A stretch of 42,595 nucleotides of DNA from assembly GCA_030149325.1 (NCBI GenBank), contig JASBRS010000061.1, positions 1 through 42,595 on the forward strand, in the 5' to 3' direction. Both the position numbers and the translations under genes were made by a program. Shown here piece after piece: positions 35,276 through 42,435 of this stretch. This stretch comes from Deinococci bacterium. Its GTDB lineage: Bacteria > Deinococcota > Deinococci > Deinococcales > Trueperaceae. The notes under the pieces were generated by a model, which was not told the origin of the DNA, made no database searches, and saw only the letters and a list, made by a program, of their open reading frames with translations. Each line of letters begins with the position of its first letter. Position 1 is the first letter of the stretch.

Positions 35276-36067
35276 TCAGGGGGCGCTCCCGCTCGAGGAC
35301 GCCTGGTTGGACGACGCGCTCCCGAGCGCCGAGAGCCCGACGGACGACGAGCCGGAGCTCGTGCCGGCGGAGGTCGCGCAGGGGGTGGACGTCGGGGTGC
35401 ACTGACCGGACGGCGCGGAGCCGCCCAGGCCGAGGCCGCCGGAGGTCGCGGACGAGCCCGACGAGCCGCCCAGCGTCGAGAGGCCGTTCATGCCACCGAG
35501 GTTGTTCAGCGCCGCCGCCGAGGCGCCGTGGGTGGGCACCGCGGTCGACGCCAGCACCCCCACCAGGGCGGCCAGCAGCACGCCGTAGGAGAGGGCGGGC
35601 ACGACGTAGCCGCGCAGCGAGCGTCCGGCCAGCCAGCGGTCGACGCCGGGGAGCTCGCGCGTGCTCGGCGCCAGCGCCAGGGCGAAGGAGCCGCACGCCA
35701 GACCCACGTCGCGTACGAACACGCTGTCGACGGAGCCGTTCATGGCCAGGGCACCGAGGATGGCGGCCAGGATCAGGCCGCCCAGCAGGGCGGCGGGGCG
35801 CTGGAACATCCCGACGACCATCAACGCCCCCACGACCAGCAGCGCGGTGGCGTGCAGGAACATCAGCGGCGTCAGCACCGGCGTGAAGATCTTGGGCACG
35901 AAGACGGCCCAGGCACCCGGGTTGTGGAGCTCCGCGGCGCCGAACCACACCAGGACGCCGCCCAGGCCCAGCCGCAGCAGCAGCAAGCCGTAGACGTCAC
36001 CGAGGCGCAGCGCGGCGCCCGATCGGGGCTCCGTGCCCTGCTCGCGCGCGGTCACCGCGCGCTCCAC
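35276..36067 (-). CDS. DoxX-like membrane protein with Ser/Gly-rich tail
   Basis: 263 residues. Residues about 20-175 hold four to five membrane helices with the DoxX-family look (LLLLRLGLGGVLVWFGAAEL, then PLMFLHATALLVVGALMVVG and RPAALLGGLILAAILG). The last ~80 residues are low-complexity Ser/Gly/Thr with two cysteines (SGQCTPTSTPCATS). DoxX proteins are membrane partners of oxidoreductases; the tail is not part of that family. GTG 36067 is the first start and has no clear SD; a second GTG is four codons on. Possibly one operon with the next gene downstream. Confidence 0.72.
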   Translation of the reverse strand: MERAVTAREQGTEPRSGAALRLGDVYGLLLLRLGLGGVLVWFGAAELHNPGAWAVFVPKIFTPVLTPLMFLHATALLVVGALMVVGMFQRPAALLGGLILAAILGALAMNGSVDSVFVRDVGLACGSFALALAPSTRELPGVDRWLAGRSLRGYVVPALSYGVLLAALVGVLASTAVPTHGASAAALNNLGGMNGLSTLGGSSGSSATSGGLGLGGSAPSGQCTPTSTPCATSAGTSSGSSSVGLSALGSASSNQASSSGSAP

Positions 36068-36106
36068 GGATGTGGGAGAGTGGGTTCGTGGGCAGGCATG
36101 CTTCGG

Positions 36107-36130
36107 AGTATGGCCACGCCCCGTTAACGG
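36107..36130 (-). promoter_or_regulatory. possible promoter with CCGTTAACGG palindrome
   Basis: On the minus strand, CATACT (36112-36107) resembles a -10, about 40 bases before the DoxX-like start. CCGTTAACGG (36121-36130), a perfect 10-bp palindrome, lies between its -35 and -10 positions, suggesting repressor control. No good -35. Confidence 0.3.
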
Positions 36131-36163
36131 ACGGTTAGACCTGGATGGGGTGTCGCGGCGCGG

Positions 36164-36685
36164 CTAGGCTTCGGCGTCCGCCCGCCCCGCCAGCACCTCG
36201 AAGGCGCGCCGCACGATGTCGTGGATGAACACGTCGTCGGGGTCGCGCCGCTCCAGCAGCAGCGGCAGCTCGTCGGGCGCCAGCCAGCGCGCGGCGGTGT
36301 GCTTGCCGGGCTCGAGCCGCGGCGCCTCCAGCTCCCCCTCGGCCGTCACCAGCAGGTCGATCTCGCGTTTCGCCTCGCCGCCGGCCTCCCAGTCGAGCAC
36401 CTCGACCACCTCGCCCAGGCCCGTCAGGCGCCAGCCGGTCTCCTCCCGGAGCTCGCGCGCCAGCGCCTCCCGTACGCCCTCGCCGGGCTCGGCGTGGCCG
36501 CCGACGACGTCCCAGCAACCGGGGTAGAGGGCGCGCTGCTCGCTGCGGCGCTGCACGAAGATGCGCCCCGCGCCGTCGTGCACCAGCGCCCCCACCACCA
36601 ACCGGCGCCCGTCGCGGCGCGCTCCGGCCTCGAAGGCTCGGAGCTGCGCCGCGCTGGGTACCTGGCCGGGGGCGGGGGCGCTCAC
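36164..36685 (-). CDS. NUDIX hydrolase
   Basis: About 173 residues from GTG 36685. The NUDIX box GGHAEPGEGVREALAREL then REETGW (G-x5-E-x7-REL-x-EE-x-G) is complete, preceded by VVGALVHDGAGRIFVQRRS, as in the IPP-isomerase-like/ADP-ribose-type NUDIX group. Substrate unknown. Start choice: ATG 36724 is in frame, but would overlap the permease by 29 bases; GTG 36685 leaves a 10-base gap after its stop. Neither has a strong ribosome site. It follows the nucleoside-transporter permease on the same strand, so it may act on imported nucleoside products (inference). Confidence 0.88.
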   Translation of the reverse strand: MSAPAPGQVPSAAQLRAFEAGARRDGRRLVVGALVHDGAGRIFVQRRSEQRALYPGCWDVVGGHAEPGEGVREALARELREETGWRLTGLGEVVEVLDWEAGGEAKREIDLLVTAEGELEAPRLEPGKHTAARWLAPDELPLLLERRDPDDVFIHDIVRRAFEVLAGRADAEA

Positions 36686-36695
36686 GTCCGCCGGA

Positions 36696-37619
36696 TCAGC
36701 GCTCGGGATCGTACGGCTGCCCATCGGCAGCGGGCGCCGTGGTGCGACCCACGAAGCCGGTCAGCGCCAGGATGGTGACGATGTAGGGGAGCATCAGCAG
36801 GATGTTCTTGCTGATGGCAGCGGTGCCCTGGAGCTGGAAGCTGAGCGACGTCGCGAAGCCGAACAGCAGCGCCGCCAGGAACGAGCCCCAGGGACGCCAG
36901 GCGCCGAAGATGACGGCGGCCAGGGCGATGAAGCCGCGGCCCGTGGTCATGCCCGGGCTGAAGCTGTTGAGGATGCCGATCGACAGGTCGGCGCCGCCCA
37001 GGCCGGCGACCGCTCCGGCCGCCACCACCGCCCAGAACTTCACGCGCAGCACCGGCACGCCGGCCGCGTCGGCGGCGCGAGGGTACTCGCCCACGGCCCG
37101 CCAGCGCAGGCCGATGGGGGTGCGGAACAGCACCCAGTTGCTCACGCCCAGCACCAGGAAGAACAGGTAGACGAGCGCCTCGTGGTGCCCCAGCACCGGT
37201 CCGAGCACGGGGATGTCGCGCAGCAGCGGCACGTGCCAGATCGGCAGCGACGGGGTGTCGGACGGGGTGCCCATCTGCCCGTAGATGCTGTTGAAGAGGA
37301 ACCCCGTCAAGCCCGCCGCCAGGATGTCGATGGCGAGGCCGGCGATGATGTGGTCGGCCCGGAGGTAGACGGTGGCCCAGGCGAAGAGCATGGCGGTGAG
37401 GGCGCCGGCCAGGATGGCGGCGATCAGCCCGATCCAGGCGCTGTGGAACAGCGACGCGAAGGCCACCGCGGCGAAGGCGCCGATGAGCATCTTGCCCTCG
37501 AGCGCGATGTTCACGACGCCGGCCCGCTCGGAGAACACGCCCCCGAGGGCGGCGAAGGCGATCGGGATGGCGAGCGTGAGCGCCGACGACCACAGCTCGG
37601 GGTTGAGGAGTACGTTCAC
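36696..37619 (-). CDS. nucleoside-type ABC transporter permease (second)
   Basis: 307 residues, about 8-9 membrane helices of the BPD_transp_2 (branched-chain/BMP) family. Typical segments: PIAFAALGGVFSERAGVVNIALEG near the start, LRADHIIAGLAIDILAAGLTGF, and the ATPase-contacting GEYPRAADAAGVPV followed by KFWAVVAAGAVAGLGGADLSI. It forms the channel with the upstream 350-residue permease for nucleoside or related-ligand uptake. GTG 37619 has GGGGAGG 8 bases upstream. It follows the other permease by 16 bases. Confidence 0.94.
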   Translation of the reverse strand: MNVLLNPELWSSALTLAIPIAFAALGGVFSERAGVVNIALEGKMLIGAFAAVAFASLFHSAWIGLIAAILAGALTAMLFAWATVYLRADHIIAGLAIDILAAGLTGFLFNSIYGQMGTPSDTPSLPIWHVPLLRDIPVLGPVLGHHEALVYLFFLVLGVSNWVLFRTPIGLRWRAVGEYPRAADAAGVPVLRVKFWAVVAAGAVAGLGGADLSIGILNSFSPGMTTGRGFIALAAVIFGAWRPWGSFLAALLFGFATSLSFQLQGTAAISKNILLMLPYIVTILALTGFVGRTTAPAADGQPYDPER

Positions 37620-37635
37620 GTGCCCGACCTCCCCA

Positions 37636-38688
37636 TCACTCCGCCGCCGCCGCGCGCGGCTCGGCAGCGGGCGCGCTCCGGCGTCGGCGGAAGTAGCGGA
37701 GCAGGCCCTCCGCGGCGATGAAGAAGATGATGATGCCCTGGATCACGCCTGCCAGGTTGAACGGAACGTTCGCGACGATCTGCATCTGGCTGGCCCCGGT
37801 ATCGAGGGCGCCGAACAGGATGGCCGCCAGCAGCACCCCGAAGGGACCGTTGCGCGCCAGCAGAGCCACCACGATGGCGGTGTAGCCGTAGCTGGGATCG
37901 AAGCCGTCGAACAGCCTGCGGTCGACGCCCAGCACCTGGATGCTGCCGGCGAAGCCGGCCAGGCCGCCGCTGATGGCCAGCGCGGTGAGGACGGCCGCCA
38001 CCGGGTTGACCCCGGCGTAGCGGGCCGCCCGCAGGTTGTAGCCCGCCAGCCGCAAGGAGAAGCCGAGGCTGGTGCGCTGGAGCACGAACCACGCCAGCAC
38101 CGCGATCACGGGGACCAGCAGGATCGCCCAGGTGAGCTGGGTGCCCGGCACCAGCGTGGCGATGATGGCGCTGGGTTGCATCGGCGGCGACTGAGGGGTG
38201 TACCCCGGAGCCTGCATCGGCCCGCCCTCGAGCAGGTAGTGCCCGAAGTCGGTCGCGATGTAGGTCATCATCAGCGTGGTGATGACCTCGTGCGCGCCGC
38301 GGTAGGCCTTGGCCAGGCCGGGGATGACGGCGCCCCACAGCGCGCCCGCCGCCACCGCCGCCAGCATCGCCAGCGGGATGTGGAGGACGGCCGGGAGCTT
38401 GACCGCGTAGCCGACCCAGGCGGCGGCGATGCCGCCCAGCCAGTACTGCCCGCCGGCGCTGATGTTGAACAGGCCGCTGCGGAAGCTGAACGCCACGGCG
38501 ATGCCGGTGATGGCCAGCGGCAGGGTGACCACCAGCGTGCTGGCGATCGAGTAGACGTCGCCGAAGGAGCCGCTGAGCAGCGCCCGGTAGGCGGTGATGG
38601 GATCGTTGCCGAAGGCGAACGTCAGGATGCCGCCCACCACGAACGCGATGACGATCGCGATGCCCGGCCAGATGGTGCGCGCGCTCAT
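37636..38688 (-). CDS. nucleoside-type ABC transporter permease (first)
   Basis: 350 residues, BPD_transp_2 family with about 9-10 helices. Landmarks: ALLSGSFGDVYSIASTLVVT, SFRSGLFNISAGGQYWLGGI, PGLAKAYRGAHEVITTLMM and RAARYAGVNPVAAVLTALAISGG. These match the YufP/NupP permeases that pair with BMP binding proteins in nucleoside uptake. ATG 38688 overlaps the ATPase stop by 4 bases (ATGA) with GGAGG 4 bases upstream. An insertion MQAPGYTPQSPPMQPS between helices is a common feature of the group. Confidence 0.94.
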   Translation of the reverse strand: MSARTIWPGIAIVIAFVVGGILTFAFGNDPITAYRALLSGSFGDVYSIASTLVVTLPLAITGIAVAFSFRSGLFNISAGGQYWLGGIAAAWVGYAVKLPAVLHIPLAMLAAVAAGALWGAVIPGLAKAYRGAHEVITTLMMTYIATDFGHYLLEGGPMQAPGYTPQSPPMQPSAIIATLVPGTQLTWAILLVPVIAVLAWFVLQRTSLGFSLRLAGYNLRAARYAGVNPVAAVLTALAISGGLAGFAGSIQVLGVDRRLFDGFDPSYGYTAIVVALLARNGPFGVLLAAILFGALDTGASQMQIVANVPFNLAGVIQGIIIFFIAAEGLLRYFRRRRSAPAAEPRAAAAE

Positions 38689-40223
38689 GCCGCCTCCTCC
38701 GCGTCCTGGTGGCCGAGCATCATCAGCCCGACCTTCTCGCGGGTGGCCTCCGCGCGGGTCAGCTCACCCATGGCGCGGCCGCGGTAGAGCACCACCACGC
38801 GATCGGCCAGCCCCAACACCTCGTCGAGGTCGAGCGAGATCAGCAGCACGCCGCGCTTGTGGCCGCGCAGCTCGAGCAACTGCTGGTGCACGAACTCGGC
38901 CGCGCCGATGTCGAGGCCACGGGTGGGCTGGCTGGCGATCAGCACCTTGGGCTCGCCCAGGATCTCGCGGGCGAGAACCACCTTCTGCTGGTTCCCGCCG
39001 GAGAGGGCGCTCGCCTTGGCGCGCGGCGCCGGAGGGCGCACGTCGAAGCGCTCGACCGCGGCGGTGGCCCGTTCGAGCCAGTACCCCAGATCGAGCAGCC
39101 CGCCGCGCCCGAAGGGCGGACGGTAGTACTGGCGCAGCGCCAGGTTCTCCGCCACGTTCAGCGGGAGCACCAGGCCCTCGTCCTGGCGGTCGCTGGGGAT
39201 GAGTCCGAGACCGGACTCCACCCGCTTGCGGACCGATAGGTTGTGGATCGGACGGCCGTCGAGGACGACCTCGCCCTGGGCCGGGAGGAGCCCCGCCAGG
39301 GCGCCGATGAGCGGCTCCTGGCCGTTGCCCTCGACGCCGGCGACGGCGACGATCTCGCCCTCCCGGACCTCTAGGTCGAGCGGCTCGAGCCCCTCGGCGC
39401 GCAGGCCGCGGACCTCCAGCAGCGCCGCGCCGGGCTCGACCTCGGGGTGCGGGATCTGCAGGTCGACGTCGCGGCCCACCATCAGGCGCGCGAGCTCGCG
39501 TGGCGTGGCGCCGGCCGTCGGCCGCGTGTCCACGCTCTTCCCGCGCCGCACCACCGTGACGCGCTGGGCGATCTGGCTGACCTCGGCCAGCTTGTGACTG
39601 ATGAAGATAACGGAGACGCCGCGCTCGGTGAACTGCGGGATGACGCGGAACAGCTCGCGGACCTCCTGCGGCGTGAGCAGCGCCGTCGGCTCGTCGAGGA
39701 TGAGCAAGCGGGCGTCGCGATAGAAGGCCTTGAGGATCTCCACGCGCTGCCGCATCCCCACCGACAGGTCGGCGACGCGGGCGCGGGGCGGGACCTCGAG
39801 ACCGAAGGCCTCCGACAGCTCCTCGAGACGGGCGACCACGCGCTCGAGGTCGAGGGCGCCGCGGCGGCGCGGCTCGGCGCCCAGGGCCACGTTCTCGGCG
39901 ACGGTCAGGGCAGGGATCAGCATGAAGTGCTGGTGCACCATGCCGACGCCGGCGGCGACCGCGTCGTTGGGCGACGCCGGCGCGTAGGGCTGCCCCCACA
40001 GGCGGATGTCGCCGCTGTCGGGGCGGAGCAGCCCGTAGAGCACGTTCATGAAGGTGCTCTTGCCGGCGCCGTTCTCGCCGAGGATGGCGTGGACCTCGCC
40101 GCGGGCGAGGTCGAAGTCGACGCCGTCGAGGGCGCGGACCCCAGGGAACGTCTTGGTCAGTCCGTGGACCTCGAGGACGGTCTCGTGGGGGCGCTCGGCT
40201 GGGGTGGGGGGCGGCTCACGCAT
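38685..40223 (-). CDS. nucleoside-type ABC transporter ATPase (two-domain)
   Basis: 512 residues with two fused ABC domains. Domain 1 has Walker A LGENGAGKST, signature LSVGMRQRVEI, Walker B LLILDEPTALLTPQE. Domain 2 has a degenerate Walker A GVEGNGQEPL (no lysine-threonine pair), signature SALSGGNQQKV and SQPTRGLDIGA. This one-good-site design is usual for RbsA/YufO-type ATPases. Drives the two permeases. ATG 40223 begins the family N-terminus; a TTG at 40265 is further upstream with no ribosome site. It starts about 147 bases after the binding-protein gene, separated by a stem-loop. Confidence 0.94.
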   Translation of the reverse strand: MREPPPTPAERPHETVLEVHGLTKTFPGVRALDGVDFDLARGEVHAILGENGAGKSTFMNVLYGLLRPDSGDIRLWGQPYAPASPNDAVAAGVGMVHQHFMLIPALTVAENVALGAEPRRRGALDLERVVARLEELSEAFGLEVPPRARVADLSVGMRQRVEILKAFYRDARLLILDEPTALLTPQEVRELFRVIPQFTERGVSVIFISHKLAEVSQIAQRVTVVRRGKSVDTRPTAGATPRELARLMVGRDVDLQIPHPEVEPGAALLEVRGLRAEGLEPLDLEVREGEIVAVAGVEGNGQEPLIGALAGLLPAQGEVVLDGRPIHNLSVRKRVESGLGLIPSDRQDEGLVLPLNVAENLALRQYYRPPFGRGGLLDLGYWLERATAAVERFDVRPPAPRAKASALSGGNQQKVVLAREILGEPKVLIASQPTRGLDIGAAEFVHQQLLELRGHKRGVLLISLDLDEVLGLADRVVVLYRGRAMGELTRAEATREKVGLMMLGHQDAEEAA

Positions 40224-40303
40224 GGCGTGCCGCCGCGGTGGGGCCGCGGCGGGCCCCGGCGGCAACGCGGGCCGCCACGGATCGAGGACTCTGCATGTGG
40301 AAC

Positions 40304-40336
40304 GGCGGAGCCGCGGCTCGGGTGCGCGGCTCCGCC
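40304..40336 (-). terminator. perfect 11-bp stem-loop between BMP protein and ATPase genes
   Basis: GGCGGAGCCGC (40304-40314) pairs with GCGGCTCCGCC (40326-40336) around an 11-base loop. It is 34 bases after the binding-protein stop. On the minus-strand RNA it is followed by GTTCC, not a T-run. As in the betaine-type operon, it probably keeps binding-protein mRNA above that of the membrane components. Confidence 0.55.
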
Positions 40337-40370
40337 TGGGTCCTTTCCTGTTCGAACGACCGGCCCGCGC

Positions 40371-41366
40371 CTACTGCGGGATCTTGTCGCTGACCTGGAT
40401 CTTGCCCGACTTGATGTCCGCCATGATCTGCTCGATCTTGGCCTTCATGCTGGCGGGCACGCCGTCGAGGATGGCCCCGACGCCGACACCGTCGTTCTGC
40501 AGGTCGAAGATCTGGGTGCCGGCCTTGAAGTCGCCGTTCTTGACGTTCTTGATGGTGTCGAACACCGCCACGTCGACGCGCTTCTCGGCGCTGGTCAGCA
40601 CGTGGGCGGGCGCCAGGTAGGCCTGGTCGACGTCGACGCCGATGGCGTAGTAGCCGCCGTCCTTGGCCGCCTGGATGACGCCCAGACCGGTGCCACCGGC
40701 CACCTGGAAGATGATGTCGGCGCCCTTGCTGTGCTGCGCCTGGGCAAGCGACTTGCCCGACGCCGGGTCATCGAAGTTGCCGGTGTAGCCGAGGATGATG
40801 TTGATGGCCGGGTCCTGGGCCTTGGCGCCCTGGTAGTAGCCGGCGATGTAGCGGTCGACCGGCGGGATCTGCATGCCGCCGACCACCCCGATGGTGTCGT
40901 TGTGCTTGAGGCCCGGCAGGTTCACCGACGAGTCGGCCTCGATCATGCCCGCCAGGGCGCCGACCAGGTAGCCCGCCTGCTGCTCCGAGAAGAGCGCGTT
41001 GGTGACGTTGGCGCGGTCGGTGACCTCGCTGTCGATCAGCAGGAACTTGGTGTCGGGGAACTCCTTCGAGACCTGCTCGACGGCGTCGTGCATGAGGAAG
41101 CCGACCGCGATCACCAGGTCGTACTTCTGCTGGGCGAAGCGCGTCAGGTTGGGCACGTAGTCGCCCTGGGCCTTCGACTGCACCACGCTGATGTCGACGC
41201 CGAGCTGCTTCTCGGCCTGCTGCAGGCCCTGGTAGGCCATCTGGTTGAAGCTGCGGTCGTTCAGACCGCCGGTGTCCGTCACCAGGCCGACCTTCAGCGC
41301 GAACGCGGCGGACGCCATGCCCATGACGACGGCGGCCAGCGCGAAGACCATCACGATGCGTTTCAC
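40371..41366 (-). CDS. BMP/PnrA-family nucleoside-binding protein
   Basis: 331 residues. Signal peptide KRIVMVFALAAVVMGMASA followed by AFA-LKVGLV; no lipobox, so it is soluble periplasmic rather than the usual lipoprotein. Then TDTGGLNDRSFNQMAYQG, AVGFLMHDAVEQVS, ALFSEQQAGYLVGALAGM, GADIIFQVAGGTGLGVIQAA and YYAIGVDVDQAYLAP, the standard BMP (basic membrane protein) ligand-pocket segments. Family members bind purine and other nucleosides. GTG 41366 has GGGAGG 8 bases upstream. First gene of the transporter operon; an operator-like palindrome lies 40 bases upstream. Confidence 0.94.
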   Translation of the reverse strand: MKRIVMVFALAAVVMGMASAAFALKVGLVTDTGGLNDRSFNQMAYQGLQQAEKQLGVDISVVQSKAQGDYVPNLTRFAQQKYDLVIAVGFLMHDAVEQVSKEFPDTKFLLIDSEVTDRANVTNALFSEQQAGYLVGALAGMIEADSSVNLPGLKHNDTIGVVGGMQIPPVDRYIAGYYQGAKAQDPAINIILGYTGNFDDPASGKSLAQAQHSKGADIIFQVAGGTGLGVIQAAKDGGYYAIGVDVDQAYLAPAHVLTSAEKRVDVAVFDTIKNVKNGDFKAGTQIFDLQNDGVGVGAILDGVPASMKAKIEQIMADIKSGKIQVSDKIPQ

Positions 41367-41406
41367 AGGTAGTACCTCCCGGAGTGGGATACGTCGGGCT
41401 CGAGTC

Positions 41407-41432
41407 CCGTATCGCAACATTCCACGATACGG
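41407..41432. promoter_or_regulatory. operator-like inverted repeat upstream of the BMP gene
   Basis: CCGTATCG (41407-41414) and CGATACGG (41425-41432) are perfect 8-base arms with a 10-base centre. The arms contain TATCGT/TACGGG on the minus strand that could be -10 elements. The spacing of 18 bases centre to centre suits a dimeric regulator. The regulator is unknown. Confidence 0.5.
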
Positions 41433-41673
41433 CTTCGGCGAGCGGAAATCCAGGCCCAACCTCGACCGATCGACGGCAGGGCCGAACGTGCCGCCCGCGT
41501 GACCACGAAGGGCAGAACCGCGGTCGCTACCTCGAGCCGGAGGCTTCGGCGTCCGCGCAGGCCCGGGCGACCCCTGGGCGCCACCCTCGCCCCAGCGGCG
41601 CTCGTTCCCCCGCCTGGCGCGGAGCGCCGATCCCGCCTCGTCGTCGGCACGTCCCGCTCCTTCCACGGGCCCT
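41433..41673. other. intergenic, no gene recognised
   Basis: Part of a 381-base gap (41367-41747) between divergent genes. Apart from the palindrome at its left end and the TetR-like site at its right end, open frames here are short and unlike known proteins. Nothing else is evident. Confidence 0.4.
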
Positions 41674-41701
41674 AACGACCGTTCGTTCGGTATGGCATAC
41701 T
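41674..41701 (+). promoter_or_regulatory. TetR-type operator and promoter of the small membrane-protein gene
   Basis: AACGACCGTTCGTT (41674-41687) has perfect arms AACGA/TCGTT. Its overlapping minus-strand reading CGAACGAACGGTCG agrees at 9 of the 10 fixed positions with CNAACGNNCGTTNG, the site I recall for Thermus PaaR, a TetR-family regulator. CATACT (41696-41701) is a possible -10, which would put the operator on the -35. No TetR gene is in the window. Confidence 0.45.
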
Positions 41702-41747
41702 GGTGCATCCGGGACGAACGTCCCCGGATCCCAGGAGGTGGTCCGCG

Positions 41748-42101
41748 ATGGTCGCCGTCCTCCTCCCCTACGCCCGGAGCATCGGACGCGGCGAGTACGC
41801 GATCCGGCTTCTCGTGTGCCTTCTGATCTCGGTCCCGCTGCTGCTGTGGCGATGGCAGGTGGTCCACGGCGGCCACGTCCCCGAGACGCTGGCGTTCCTG
41901 GGCGTCCTGCTGGTGGCGCTGTTCGTGATCCAGGCCCAGACCATCCCGCGGCTGCGCGACGCCGACGCCTCGATGCTGCTCTCGTTCCTGGTCTACGTCC
42001 CCTACCTCAACGCGGCCTTCGCCCTGGCCCTCCTGCTGCTGCCGCACCGCGCCGCCAGCTCGCCCGCGCAAGAGCAGCGCGCGCCCGGCCCTGCCGCCTG
42101 A
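41748..42101 (+). CDS. small integral membrane protein (DUF805-like?)
   Basis: 117 residues with three to four hydrophobic segments: YAIRLLVCLLISVPLLLW, VPETLAFLGVLLVALFVI and LLSFLVYVPYLNAAFALALLLL. The segment IPRLRDADAS between helices resembles the R-L-x-D-x-x-x-S motif of DUF805 membrane proteins. Function unknown. ATG 41748 has AGGAGG 9 bases upstream. Transcribed alone, ended by the hairpin at 42145-42170. The C-terminal 20 residues are Ala/Pro-rich and probably disordered. Confidence 0.65.
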   Translation: MVAVLLPYARSIGRGEYAIRLLVCLLISVPLLLWRWQVVHGGHVPETLAFLGVLLVALFVIQAQTIPRLRDADASMLLSFLVYVPYLNAAFALALLLLPHRAASSPAQEQRAPGPAA

Positions 42102-42144
42102 GTCGCGCGTCGTCCGGCCGGTTCCCCGGACCCGCCAAGACGAA

Positions 42145-42170
42145 GAGCCCCCACCGGTCGGTGGGGGCTC
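42145..42170. terminator. strong bidirectional terminator hairpin
   Basis: GAGCCCCCACCG (42145-42156) and CGGTGGGGGCTC (42159-42170) are perfect arms. On the minus strand it is followed by TTCGTCTTGG, suited to end the tRNA transcript. On the plus strand it ends the membrane-protein gene. Confidence 0.75.
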
Positions 42171-42196
42171 TCGGCCGCGCCGCGCACGGCGCTCGA

Positions 42197-42272
<76 letters not shown>

Positions 42273-42288
42273 TCGAAAGGTGGCGCGT

Positions 42289-42318
42289 ATAGTACCAAAC
42301 GGATTTTGGCCATGTCAA
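42289..42318 (-). promoter_or_regulatory. tRNA-Gly promoter
   Basis: On the minus strand: TTGACA (42318-42313), an 18-base spacer, and TACTAT (42294-42289), about 16 bases before the tRNA 5' end. Consensus -35 and near-consensus -10, as expected for a stable RNA gene. Confidence 0.75.
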
Positions 42319-42329
42319 CAAGGTTGGCT

Positions 42330-42430
42330 AAAAAATTGTTTCAAGGGGCGCGTAGTGCGGTTGTGTCGTTGGAATCGTGGTTGTTGCGTGTGTTTGGTGC
42401 GTTGATAGTTGGGGATGCTTGTCGCCATTT
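42330..42430 (+). other. G/T-skewed, AT-richer stretch without gene
   Basis: The plus strand here is almost devoid of C and A in long runs (for example GTGCGGTTGTGTCGTTGG) and is less GC-rich than the rest of the window. No reading frame or structured RNA was recognised. It separates the tRNA promoter from the tandem repeats. Confidence 0.5.
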
Positions 42431-42435
42431 TTCGA

